From contig JBBKWW010000054.1 of NCBI GenBank assembly GCA_037969155.1, positions 1-16,335 of the forward strand: 16,335 nucleotides of DNA, in the 5' to 3' direction. Shown in pieces: positions 1 through 7,969 of this stretch. How positions within the stretch are numbered: the stretch's first letter is position 1; each line of letters begins with the position of its first letter. The stretch is from JAYXXU01 sp037969155 (lineage in GTDB: Bacteria; Pseudomonadota; Gammaproteobacteria; Pseudomonadales; Moraxellaceae). A model generated the notes under the pieces. The model had not been told where the DNA came from and did no database searches. It was given only the letters and a program-made list of their open reading frames with translations. The position numbers were made by a program, and so were the translations under genes.

Positions 1-269
1 CCACGACCACGCCAGTCGAACTGCGTATACGCATTCACCACCACAAAACTGACCGCACCGCGCTGAATCAACGCCGAACTAAACGTCCCCAGCTTGACCC
101 GATCCGCCTTTGTAGTCGCCAAATCCGCCTGATGCGCCTCGGGGAATTGCTGCTTCACCGCCAGCGCAATGCCCTTTCCCATATCACAAAAGCAATTACA
201 ACCATGCACAATCACATCAAACTCACCCGCTAAAGCCAATTTTAATAAATCACCCTGCCGCTCGTGCAT
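1..269 (-). CDS. Macro-domain protein (ADP-ribose binding/hydrolase type), 3' end outside window
   Basis: Translating the minus strand from the ATG at 269 gives 89 residues open to the window edge, so the C-terminus is missing. The start resembles the macro-domain (Appr-1''-p processing) family: a GDLL element near residue 6, then DVIVHGCNCF, then MGKGIALAVKQQFPEA, a KLG strand and VVVNAYTQ with DWRGRG. The Asn of GCN and the glycine-rich MGKGIA loop belong to the ADP-ribose pocket in this family. Members bind ADP-ribose or remove it from proteins, DNA or metabolites; the substrate here is unknown. A GAGGGG ribosome site lies 8 bases before the ATG; a GTG at 278 is in frame but would have no room for one. 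It follows the glycosyltransferase gene by 51 bp on the same strand, so it may share its transcript, though no role in sugar assembly is evident. The family call is firm; the function is not. Confidence 0.8.
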   Translation of the reverse strand, partial: MHERQGDLLKLALAGEFDVIVHGCNCFCDMGKGIALAVKQQFPEAHQADLATTKADRVKLGTFSSALIQRGAVSFVVVNAYTQFDWRGR

Positions 270-284
270 CGCCGTCACCCCTCA

Positions 285-318
285 ACCACGTAAAACTTTA
301 AACCACGCAAACCTTTAA
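285..318. repeat. Imperfect 17-bp tandem duplication between two genes
   Basis: Two adjacent 17-base copies, ACCACGTAAAACTTTAA (285-301) and ACCACGCAAACCTTTAA (302-318), differ at two positions. They fill most of the 51-bp gap between the glycosyltransferase stop and the macro-domain start. No hairpin with a T-run is formed, so this is not an intrinsic terminator. It is probably a slippage duplication; a regulatory role is possible but unsupported. Confidence 0.6.
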
Positions 319-320
319 AA

Positions 321-1529
321 TTAAAACGCCTGATGCGCCGCCCACGCCTTCTCGATCAACTGCGCCATACGCTGCTTAAACACCGGAATCGAAAACTGCT
401 GCGCATGTGCCGCAATCGCCACCGGATCAAACAAATCCCGCTGCTGCTCAAACTGCTGTACCACCGCCACAATCGCCGCCGCGGACTGCTCCGCAAAAAA
501 CAACCCCGTCGGCGCACGGCCTTGCACATCATGCAGCGGCACGACAGTTTCTAATGCACCGCCTTTGGCATACGCCAACACCGGCGTACCCGACGCGAGT
601 GCCTCCACCGGCACAATCCCAAAATCTTCCTCAGACGGAAAAATAAACGCCTGCGCCCGCGCCATATAATCGCGCACCACCTCCGGCGGCTGAAACCCCA
701 GAAAGTGGACGTTTGCAGCGGCTTTTTGTTTGATTTTGGCCATCTCAGGGCCATCACCGAGCAAGTACAAGGTCTTATCCGGCATCGACGCAAAGGCTTC
801 TGCCACCAGATCAATACGCTTAAACGGCACAAACCGCCCCGCAGCCAGATAAAAATCTTCTTTGTGCGGCGCACACTGAAACAAGCCGGTATCAATCGGC
901 GGATACACAATCTGACTGTCGCGACGGTAATATTTTTGGATACGGCGTGCCACAAAGCGCGAATTAGCGACAAACTGATCGACCGTATTACTCGAACGGG
1001 TATCCCACGTCCGAATCCGATGCAACTGCCAACGCGCAAACAAACCAAACATGCCGCGATCTAACCCCAACTCGCGCAGATACTCGTGATAATGATCCCA
1101 CGCATAGCGCATCGGCGAATGGCAATACGACACATGCAACTGATTCGGGCCGGTCAGCGCACCTTTGGCAACGCAATAACTGCTCGACAGCACCAAGTCA
1201 TAACCGGATAAATCAAACTGCTCAATCGCATACGGCATCAGCGGCAACAGCTTGCGATAGTGCCGCGCCACCGCCGGAAAACGCTGCAAAAAGCTGGTTC
1301 TTGGGGTTTTACCGCGTAAAAAATGCCGCTGCTGCTCCGGCACGACATCAATCAGCGAATACACATCGGCCTGTGGATACAGGTCGATCAAGTGTTCTAG
1401 CACGCGCTCTGCCCCGCCATAAATCACCAGCCAATCGTGCACAATCGCCACGGTTAATATAGGTGCAGCGGGTGGCTTGGTTTGTGGGGCTTGAGTTTGG
1501 TTTGGATTTTGGGATTGGTTTTGCATCAT
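321..1529 (-). CDS. Family-4 glycosyltransferase (WbaZ/mannosyltransferase-like)
   Basis: The 402-residue protein has a GT-B fold layout. The N-terminal acceptor domain starts at about residue 25 with TVAIVHDWLVIYGGAERVLE, and the C-terminal nucleotide-sugar domain contains PFKRIDL (235-241) and an E-x7-E motif at E301-E309 (EDFGIVPVE), which binds the donor in GT4 enzymes. The HDW and GGAER start and the YCHSPMRYAWD segment near 135 resemble WbaZ-type mannosyltransferases; with manC in the locus, GDP-mannose is a reasonable but unproven donor. It should act at the cytoplasmic face of the inner membrane on undecaprenyl-linked intermediates. The first 23 residues are a low-complexity Gln/Asn/Pro tail absent from most relatives; no later Met is available before the domain, and AAGGA lies 6 bases before the first ATG, so the tail seems real. 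It follows the other minus-strand glycosyltransferase by 52 bp. Confidence 0.9.
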   Translation of the reverse strand: MMQNQSQNPNQTQAPQTKPPAAPILTVAIVHDWLVIYGGAERVLEHLIDLYPQADVYSLIDVVPEQQRHFLRGKTPRTSFLQRFPAVARHYRKLLPLMPYAIEQFDLSGYDLVLSSSYCVAKGALTGPNQLHVSYCHSPMRYAWDHYHEYLRELGLDRGMFGLFARWQLHRIRTWDTRSSNTVDQFVANSRFVARRIQKYYRRDSQIVYPPIDTGLFQCAPHKEDFYLAAGRFVPFKRIDLVAEAFASMPDKTLYLLGDGPEMAKIKQKAAANVHFLGFQPPEVVRDYMARAQAFIFPSEEDFGIVPVEALASGTPVLAYAKGGALETVVPLHDVQGRAPTGLFFAEQSAAAIVAVVQQFEQQRDLFDPVAIAAHAQQFSIPVFKQRMAQLIEKAWAAHQAF

Positions 1530-1581
1530 CAGTTATCCTTGTTTTGATATGACCTCTCATCTTGGGCGGGTGTGATATGGC

Positions 1582-2685
1582 CTACGTGTGGTCAGCCAAC
1601 TGTAACGCATCCAGCAAGCGCTGAGCCGTTGCTTGCCACGTAAACTGCCGAGCGTGTTGCTGACCGTCCTGTTTGAACTGCGCCAGTCGCTCAGGCTCTG
1701 CCATCAAGCCAGCCAAAGCAGCATATACCGAGGCCGGATCATGTGGATCACAATACATCGCAGCAGCTTGGCACACCTCTGGCAGCGCCGAAGTCTGACT
1801 GACCACCACCGGCGCACCAAGCCACATCGCCTCCAGTGGCGGCAGGCCAAACCCCTCATAAAACGACGGATACACCAGACTAAACGCCCGCTGGTATAGA
1901 GCCGCTAAGGTTTCATCTGTCACGTAGCCCAGATGCACGATCCCACCGTTCAGATCCACCTGCTGAAAACCACGCTGATCACGCTGCCCGACGATCACAC
2001 AGCCCAAGCCCAATTCCTGCAAACGCGGTAACAGCTCGATAATCAACTGAAAATTTTTATTCGGATTGGCGCTGGATACCGCTAAAATAAACGGCGCTTG
2101 TGGCAGTTGCGCCACCACCTCAGCCGGTAGCGCAGGCATGATCCGCTGCATATGATCCGCGCCCAGATGCGCCACGTGACAGCGCAGACACGCATCACCG
2201 AGATATTTAACCAGCTCTTGCTTAGAAAATTCTGAATTGGTGATCAAAACCGCCGCGCGACGACTCAGCGCGCGAAGCATCCACTGATACCAGCAGCGAA
2301 ACTTTAGGCTAAAATTCTGCGGAATCGCAAACACCTGCGCATCGTGTACGAATACCAACTGCCGCCGCCGTAAAATCGGCGCGGTATTGCACAGATTCAG
2401 CAGCCAGTCTTGTGCGGGCAGTCGCGCCAGCTCAACCTGCTCCCATGCATGCCCCTGCAACCAGCCCAGCGTCTGCACCGGCAAACACGCCAAACTACTC
2501 GGCAGCTGTAACGCGGCTTGCTGCGGTACAGCCAGCTTCAACTGCACCTGCTGCTGATTCAACTGCATACAGCCGTTTGCGTCCAGCACACGCTCACACA
2601 ACGCCCGTAACAGCTCCAGTGCAACCCGTTCGACCCCTGTCACTGGCCGTGTTAAAAAACGACCATTAATCCATATGGTTTTCAT
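1582..2685 (-). CDS. Family-4 glycosyltransferase
   Basis: The 367-residue GT-B enzyme begins MKTIWINGRFLTRPVTGVER, a start common in bacterial glycosyltransferases that have a G-hydroxyl-ER acceptor-loop motif. The FVHDAQVF segment lies near 112, ITNSEFSK near 148, the domain junction FILAVSSANPNKN at 199-211 and the donor-binding E-x7-E at E277-E285 (EGFGLPPLE), followed by GAPVVVSQTSALPEV. No signal peptide or membrane span is visible, so it is presumably cytoplasmic or peripheral, transferring a sugar to the lipid-linked repeat unit. Sugar and linkage cannot be read from sequence; a mannosyltransferase is possible. AAGGA sits 6 bases before the ATG. It is the first gene of the minus-strand group and is divergent from the main plus-strand operon across a 270-bp control region. 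Confidence 0.9.
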   Translation of the reverse strand: MKTIWINGRFLTRPVTGVERVALELLRALCERVLDANGCMQLNQQQVQLKLAVPQQAALQLPSSLACLPVQTLGWLQGHAWEQVELARLPAQDWLLNLCNTAPILRRRQLVFVHDAQVFAIPQNFSLKFRCWYQWMLRALSRRAAVLITNSEFSKQELVKYLGDACLRCHVAHLGADHMQRIMPALPAEVVAQLPQAPFILAVSSANPNKNFQLIIELLPRLQELGLGCVIVGQRDQRGFQQVDLNGGIVHLGYVTDETLAALYQRAFSLVYPSFYEGFGLPPLEAMWLGAPVVVSQTSALPEVCQAAAMYCDPHDPASVYAALAGLMAEPERLAQFKQDGQQHARQFTWQATAQRLLDALQLADHT

Positions 2686-2745
2686 GTCCGATCCTTGATT
2701 GGCTCATGCGGATTAGCCTGCTGACCCACACCGCCGCAAGCCTGC

Positions 2746-2775
2746 AATATATGCATAGTCTTAGCGAAATCACAA
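2746..2775 (-). promoter_or_regulatory. Candidate sigma-70 promoter for the minus-strand glycosyltransferase genes
   Basis: Read on the minus strand, TTGTGA (2775-2770) and TATATT (2751-2746) are separated by 18 bases, about 60 bp upstream of the glycosyltransferase start at 2685. Both hexamers keep four or more consensus positions. The rest of the leader is AT-rich. It is a pattern match only. Confidence 0.35.
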
Positions 2776-2827
2776 CTCACAGCGCACCAATTCTCTCGCA
2801 ACAAAAAAACAACATAAATGAAAAATA

Positions 2828-2849
2828 AAATATGACACACGTCACAAAA
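2828..2849 (+). promoter_or_regulatory. Candidate CRP/Vfr-type operator in the divergent control region
   Basis: The 22 bases read AAA-TATGA-CACACG-TCACA-AAA. The CRP consensus is TGTGA-N6-TCACA with A/T flanks, so one half-site is exact and the other has one mismatch, at the right spacing. It lies in the 270-bp gap (2686-2955) between the divergent glycosyltransferase and wcaJ genes, in an AT-rich stretch. A weak -10-like TATGTA at 2870-2875, with no good -35, would place a plus-strand start near 2882 and the operator centre near -43, close to an activator-dependent (class II) arrangement. The gap also has a small GGATG/CATCC inverted repeat (2911-2925) in the wcaJ leader. Which regulator binds, if any, is inference. 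Confidence 0.4.
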
Positions 2850-2955
2850 AACTCGCCATCCATCGCATCTATGTATCAACATTGCACAAATTATGGCCAA
2901 ATTCAAACATGGATGGCAGACATCCGCCAGATCATTTCTCCAAGGAAGGAATATC

Positions 2956-4365
2956 ATGCGCCGCCAATTGTTTGACACCAATTGCCTTGCAATTCGTGCT
3001 TACTTTCAGCAGATTATCCAAGTCATTTTACCTTGTCTCATCAGTACGGCTTGCCTGTATGCAGTCGACGGTTTTGGCCTCAATCTGTCGATGTGGCCGA
3101 CGCTGATGTTGTTTATTGTGTCAAGCTACCTGCTCAACTACCCCTTAACGCGTCTATTGCAGCTTTCAAACCTCGGTTTAGACTTGCTGATCCATCTCAG
3201 CCTACGCACTGTCGTGCTGAGTTTGGTATTGACGGTGGTACTATTGATCGAAAGCTCGGTGGAGACCTTTCCAGTCGGCTGGGCATGCATTTTTATCGGC
3301 CTGATCTTTAGCTTTGGTTACTTGACGATTTTTTTTAGCATTAAAGTCTGTCTGCGCCGACCTTTTCGCCGCCAGAATCAGACCATGGCAATCATCGGTG
3401 TGACCCCACAAAGCCTCGAGATGGCTCAGCAAATCCAACAACATCCATACCTTGCCGTTGAAATTGTCGGCTTCTTTGAAAGCCGTATGGCCAAACGTCT
3501 GCCTGAATTCAAAAATTTTGCTCGACTCGCTTCACTGGAGGATATGGGTCAGTACGTGCAACAACACCCAGTGGATCATGTGGTGATTTCACTACCGATG
3601 CATGCGACCAGTCGGATTCAGATGGTCATGCGGCATCTGCTCAACAGCACCAGCACGATTCATCATCTACAGGATTTTGCAGGATTCAAACCGATTCGTG
3701 AACATATCACTCACTTCGGCTCGATGTCAGCATACACCATTGTTGATACACCACAGGAAGTGTGGGGGCACGTTTGCAAGCGCAGCATAGATATTGTATT
3801 GAGCGTGCTGGCACTGATGCTATTGTCTCCGCTGTTTTTGCTGGTTGCGCTTTGGATTAAGCAAGACAGCAAAGGCACCGTGATATTTAAACAAAAACGC
3901 TGGGGTATGGGTGGAGAAGTCTTTGAGATTTATAAGTTTCGCAGCATGACTCACGAAGCGAGCAAAGTCGGCCAAACCGATCAAGTTCAACAAACCACCC
4001 AGAACGACATGCGAGTGACGCGTGCCGGACAGTTTTTACGCAAAACCTCAATTGATGAATTGCCACAACTGCTCAACGTGTTAAAAGGTGACATGAGTAT
4101 TGTCGGTCCACGGCCACACGTCGAACCGCAAAACCAAAGCTACCGCAAGCATATTACCGGCTACATGCTGCGGCATAAAATCCGGCCAGGTTTGACTGGT
4201 TGGGCACAAATTCACGGTTTTCGTGGTGAGACTGCACGGCTCGAACAAATGTCAAAACGGGTCGAATATGATCTAGAATACATTCGAATGTGGTATCCAC
4301 TACTGGATCTGTATATCATGCTGAAAACAGTGGGCGTGGTACTCAAAGGCACAAATGCCTACTAA
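2956..4365 (+). CDS. wcaJ: Undecaprenyl-phosphate hexose-1-phosphate transferase (WcaJ-type priming enzyme)
   Basis: This enzyme starts repeat-unit assembly by moving hexose-1-phosphate, glucose in the WcaJ group, from the UDP-sugar to undecaprenyl phosphate in the inner membrane. The 469-residue length fits the family (about 465). The N-terminus has about four membrane spans (20-130), then a Rossmann-like CoA-binding-3 region (about 140-245), another hydrophobic segment (277-301) and the catalytic sugar-transferase domain (274-464). Visible signatures are YKFRSM (326-331), DELPQ (367-371), VGPRPH (383-388) and IRPGLTGWAQIHGFRGET (409-426), the last typical of the glucose-type subgroup. The start is the ATG at 2956, behind AAGGAAGGA at 2942-2950; an in-frame ATG at 2893 has no such site and adds 21 atypical residues. 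It leads the plus-strand operon, with the candidate CRP site upstream. Galactose specificity cannot be ruled out. Confidence 0.92.
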   Translation: MRRQLFDTNCLAIRAYFQQIIQVILPCLISTACLYAVDGFGLNLSMWPTLMLFIVSSYLLNYPLTRLLQLSNLGLDLLIHLSLRTVVLSLVLTVVLLIESSVETFPVGWACIFIGLIFSFGYLTIFFSIKVCLRRPFRRQNQTMAIIGVTPQSLEMAQQIQQHPYLAVEIVGFFESRMAKRLPEFKNFARLASLEDMGQYVQQHPVDHVVISLPMHATSRIQMVMRHLLNSTSTIHHLQDFAGFKPIREHITHFGSMSAYTIVDTPQEVWGHVCKRSIDIVLSVLALMLLSPLFLLVALWIKQDSKGTVIFKQKRWGMGGEVFEIYKFRSMTHEASKVGQTDQVQQTTQNDMRVTRAGQFLRKTSIDELPQLLNVLKGDMSIVGPRPHVEPQNQSYRKHITGYMLRHKIRPGLTGWAQIHGFRGETARLEQMSKRVEYDLEYIRMWYPLLDLYIMLKTVGVVLKGTNAY

Positions 4366-4411
4366 GGCTCAGATACAGGAACGTATAACAGACGACACAC
4401 TAGGGGTTAAG

Positions 4412-6736
4412 ATGTTTGATATTGTCGGCAGGGTCTGGCAACGCGGTAGCTTACGTCGTATAGGCATACTCATCCTCGTCTGCCTCCCTGTCCTCAGTGG
4501 CGCGGCTGGAACCGATGGCTATAGTATTAGTCCCGAAACCAACAGCATTCAAGCCCCGAGTGCGTCGAGCGAAGATGGTGGACGGGTATTCTCGCCGTCG
4601 CGGTTATTTACCCGTCGTGAAGGCGCTGAAGATCCCCGCAACTTGGTCGAGCGCTCGATAGCAGCTGATCCTTCTCAAGCAGAAAACCAGCGACTAGCCA
4701 GTAAAGCACAGGAGTTGTTACTGCGCGCCAGTGTGCCGGCACAGCCTGAACTGACAGGGTCGTTTGCAGATTTTGTCAAAAGCTCTGTGGGCACAACACT
4801 ACCGATCTACGGTCATCGCTTGTTTAGCCAAAATGACCGATTCGGTCTGGGCGTGGATCCATTGTCTGTTCCGGCCGACTATCGGATTGGACCAGGCGAT
4901 GAGGTGATTATTAAAGCATGGGGACAACTGGATATTGATTTTCGCGGTGCAGTTGACCGTTCGGGGGCGATTTTTATTCCACGGGTCGGCTCGATTATCC
5001 TGAATGGCCAACGTGCCCAAGACTTGCAGCGGTTGATACAGACCACCATCGCCGAAAAATACCGCAATTTTGAACTGACTGTCACGCTCGGCCAACTGCG
5101 CCAGATTCAATACTATGTGATGGGCATGGTCAACATCGCAGGCGTGCATACCACCGATGCCACTGCTACCGCCTTGCACGGCTTGCTGGCCTCGGGTGGC
5201 CCCAATGTGATGGGCGATCTACGCGCGATTGAACTGCGGCGTGGTGGGCGCACCATCGCAGTGATTGATGTGTACGCCATGGTCGCTTACGGTGACAAAG
5301 GGGTTGATCCGCGTCTGCTGCCAGGTGATGTGATCTATGTGCCAGCGGCCAAAGGTTTTGTTGCACTCGCTGGTGATGTGCGCCAGTCGGCGATTTATCA
5401 CCTCAGCACCGGCATGACGCTCGGCGAGATGCTCGATCTGTCGGGTGGCTTTAATATTGCTGGCACACAGCCAAAAATTCGCCTGGAGCGGATCGTCAAT
5501 GGCCAGCGACAAGTCGATATGCGCGACTACTCAGAGCAATTGCGACAGTTGCCGCTACAAGACGGTGATATTTTTTTGGTGAGTCCGGTGTCGCCCAAGA
5601 TCGAACAAGCCGTGACCTTGCGCGGTAACGTCGCGGAGCCGCTGCGTAAACCTTGGCGGGTGGGCATGCGAGTGTCCGATCTGATTGGCTCAGTCGATCA
5701 ACTGATTCGACGTGCTGTCTGGACGGATCGCAATAATCGCGTGGCGTTTAATCGGCTGGATCATTTGCAGGCAGATGCGCGTTTTAAGGATAATTTTACC
5801 GATATTAACTGGGGCTATGCCACGGTAGAGCGGGTCGATCCAGAAACCCTACAAACCACCATTTTAACCTTTGAGTTAGATAAAGCACTTGCGGATGATC
5901 CTCAGCATAATCTGTTGCTGCAAGAGGGCGATAGCGTGGTGGTCTACTCAGCCAAAGACTTTGCACAGCCTAGCTATAAAACGCTGCAACTAGTGAAAAT
6001 CGACGGCGAAGTGAATCGACCGGGTACATATGTCATGCAAGCCGGTCAGACCATAAAAGACGTGATTGTACAAGCGGGTGGCATTACCGAACGGGCGTTT
6101 TTGTATGGTATGTTTTTGTCGCGCGAGCGGATTCGCCAACAAGAAGCCAATGCGATCACACTGGCAGCCGAAAAAGTCGAAGAAGACTTTAACCGTCATA
6201 TAGCTTCACGCGCCACCAATTCAATCACGCAAGCCGACAAGCAGCTCGACCATGTGGAACTCGAAGCCACCAAACGCTTGGTCACGCGGCTGCGCAGTGT
6301 GCCGGTGCGTGGACGAGTCGTGCTGAACCTGCCCGACCCGTATGCCGCCCATCGGTATATCGATAACATCCCGATTGAAGATCAAGACCATATCCATATC
6401 CCGCCACTGACCAATACGGTCAGTGTGGCAGGTTCGGTGTTCCAACAAACCACGTTTAATTGGCGGGCGGGTGCGCGGCCTCGTGATTATATCGGCATGT
6501 CAGGTGGCCTGAAAAAAGTCGCCGATCAGCGTCGAATTTTGGTGATGCGAGCGGATGGCTCGATTTGGCAAGATGAAGGCTGGCGTAGTCGCAACCCTGT
6601 GAATGCGGGTGATGTAGTGTTTGTGCAAGAAGATGTGGTGTTGCAGTCGCGCCAAAAAATCCTCGGCGATTGGTCACAGGTACTCTATCAAATGGGCTTC
6701 GGGGCGCTGGCTGTGACCACGCTGTTAGGTTGGTAA
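4412..6736 (+). CDS. Polysaccharide export protein with multiple SLBB domains (OPX family)
   Basis: The 774-residue protein is predicted to form or serve the periplasmic/outer-membrane export path for the polymer. The N-terminus has a basic stretch (RRGSLRR-like) and a hydrophobic core at about 18-33 ending SGAAG, a plausible Sec signal; the only Cys there (ILVC) does not make a lipobox, unlike Wza. The Poly_export domain lies at about 153-228 (ADYRIGPGDEV). About five SLBB-like repeats follow near 232-310, 316-390, 400-425, 527-600 and 671-738 (e.g. GEVNRPGTYV). A hydrophobic or amphipathic end (754-774) could be the outer-membrane helix. It is much longer than Wza (about 380) and closer in build to KpsD-like or large OPX proteins. 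The chosen ATG has AGGGG 5 bases upstream. An in-frame ATG at 4355 overlaps the wcaJ end and also has a passable site, but would put 19 polar residues before the signal. Confidence 0.87.
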   Translation: MFDIVGRVWQRGSLRRIGILILVCLPVLSGAAGTDGYSISPETNSIQAPSASSEDGGRVFSPSRLFTRREGAEDPRNLVERSIAADPSQAENQRLASKAQELLLRASVPAQPELTGSFADFVKSSVGTTLPIYGHRLFSQNDRFGLGVDPLSVPADYRIGPGDEVIIKAWGQLDIDFRGAVDRSGAIFIPRVGSIILNGQRAQDLQRLIQTTIAEKYRNFELTVTLGQLRQIQYYVMGMVNIAGVHTTDATATALHGLLASGGPNVMGDLRAIELRRGGRTIAVIDVYAMVAYGDKGVDPRLLPGDVIYVPAAKGFVALAGDVRQSAIYHLSTGMTLGEMLDLSGGFNIAGTQPKIRLERIVNGQRQVDMRDYSEQLRQLPLQDGDIFLVSPVSPKIEQAVTLRGNVAEPLRKPWRVGMRVSDLIGSVDQLIRRAVWTDRNNRVAFNRLDHLQADARFKDNFTDINWGYATVERVDPETLQTTILTFELDKALADDPQHNLLLQEGDSVVVYSAKDFAQPSYKTLQLVKIDGEVNRPGTYVMQAGQTIKDVIVQAGGITERAFLYGMFLSRERIRQQEANAITLAAEKVEEDFNRHIASRATNSITQADKQLDHVELEATKRLVTRLRSVPVRGRVVLNLPDPYAAHRYIDNIPIEDQDHIHIPPLTNTVSVAGSVFQQTTFNWRAGARPRDYIGMSGGLKKVADQRRILVMRADGSIWQDEGWRSRNPVNAGDVVFVQEDVVLQSRQKILGDWSQVLYQMGFGALAVTTLLGW

Positions 6737-6757
6737 ACCCAGCATAAGGAACAACAC

Positions 6758-7942
6758 ATGACGACTCCTGCGCTCGGCATTTCTAACATCGTGATCCGGC
6801 TGGCGAGTTATCGCTGGCTGATGGTGATTTGCCCGCTGGTGTTTGCGGCCGTTGCGTTTTTTTATAGTTCGAAGCTCCCCCTACAGTACACCGCCTATGC
6901 CCGTCTGCTGCCGCCACAGACCAATAATGCAACCGCAGACTCCTTGCTCAAGCAGGTTGGGGGGGATGCCAATCTCGGCTCGGCTGCCCTGTCAATCAAA
7001 AGTCCCTCGGACTTGTATGCTAGTTTATTCATGAGTCGTGCCGTGCAGCAGCATGTGATCGAAAAATACAAACTTGCCAAGTACTACCAGATTGATGACC
7101 AAGACACCCTGCTCATGAAAGTACGCAAAAGTACCTATGTGGATGTCGGCAAGGACGGCATTATTACCATCGGCTACACCGCACCAGAACCCAAACTGGC
7201 CGCTGATATTACCGACAGCATGCTCGATGCGATGTATCAACTCTCCGAACGATTGGCACAGCAATCCTCTCAACGACGCAGTAAATTCTACGGCTCACTG
7301 GTCGACAATGCTCGCAAAGATCTGGCGGCGGCTGATCGCGCCTTGGTCAGGCTAGAGTTTAAAACAGGTCTTACACGCTTAAAAGGCCAAGAAGAAGCCA
7401 CTGCTGCTGCCTTGGCAGAGCTGCAAGGATTGATTGCCTCACGCGAGGTCGAGTTGGCAAAGCTGCGTGTGTCGATGACCGAACGTCATCCTGATGTAGT
7501 GGCATTACAACAAGAGCTATCGGCACTGCGCCAACAACTCAGTCAGATCGAGGCCAGCAGCGGCGGAAAACACAATGTATTCGTACCGTTTGATGAGTAT
7601 ATTGATACCCGTAACTTAATCGAGCCCGCACGGCGCGAGGTAGACATGCGCGCCAAAGTGTTAGAGCAACTGATTCAGGTACAGGCGCTCGCTCAAATGG
7701 ATGAAACACGAGATCTGTCGATTATTCAGATTCTGGATCAAGCGATTCCACCCTCCATGAAGTCCGGCCCTCAGATCAAAAGAAACGTTTTGGTGGCGTT
7801 GATTGTGGGATTTTTCTTCTCAATTGTGCTGGCGTTGGTTTGGGAAATGATTATTGGTGACCCTGCCCGTAAAGCGCGTTGGCAGCGGGTGCTCAAGGCA
7901 TTTTTACGCCTGAATTCTCGACGGGTGAAGCCCGTAGACTAA
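6758..7942 (+). CDS. Chain-length regulator, Wzz/PCP family, without kinase domain
   Basis: The 394-residue inner-membrane protein has the PCP layout: one span near the N-terminus (about 19-37), a large periplasmic region and a second span near the C-terminus (about 343-364), preceded by a proline-containing AIPPSMKSGP segment typical of the family. Residues of about 172-265 are rich in charged/Leu heptads and probably form the long coiled coil, followed by a GNVR-like tail near 285-305. It controls the length of the Wzy-made polymer and may dock with the SLBB protein. The 30-residue cytoplasmic tail has no Walker motifs and no Tyr cluster, so this is not a Wzc-type tyrosine autokinase; no separate kinase gene is present here. 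AAGGA lies 7 bases before the ATG, and the gene starts 21 bp after the SLBB gene. Confidence 0.9.
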   Translation: MTTPALGISNIVIRLASYRWLMVICPLVFAAVAFFYSSKLPLQYTAYARLLPPQTNNATADSLLKQVGGDANLGSAALSIKSPSDLYASLFMSRAVQQHVIEKYKLAKYYQIDDQDTLLMKVRKSTYVDVGKDGIITIGYTAPEPKLAADITDSMLDAMYQLSERLAQQSSQRRSKFYGSLVDNARKDLAAADRALVRLEFKTGLTRLKGQEEATAAALAELQGLIASREVELAKLRVSMTERHPDVVALQQELSALRQQLSQIEASSGGKHNVFVPFDEYIDTRNLIEPARREVDMRAKVLEQLIQVQALAQMDETRDLSIIQILDQAIPPSMKSGPQIKRNVLVALIVGFFFSIVLALVWEMIIGDPARKARWQRVLKAFLRLNSRRVKPVD

Positions 7943-7969
7943 TCAACACTGATCACGGAAGATTGTCAC

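Noticed and set aside
2893..2955. Longer N-terminus for the wcaJ-type gene
   Set aside because: No ribosome site at 2893, while AAGGAAGGA precedes the ATG at 2956, which gives the usual family length.
4429..4512. Lipoprotein signal for the SLBB export protein
   Set aside because: The only Cys (in ILVC) has Val before it, not Gly/Ala/Ser, and hydrophobic residues continue after it; a plain Sec signal fits better.
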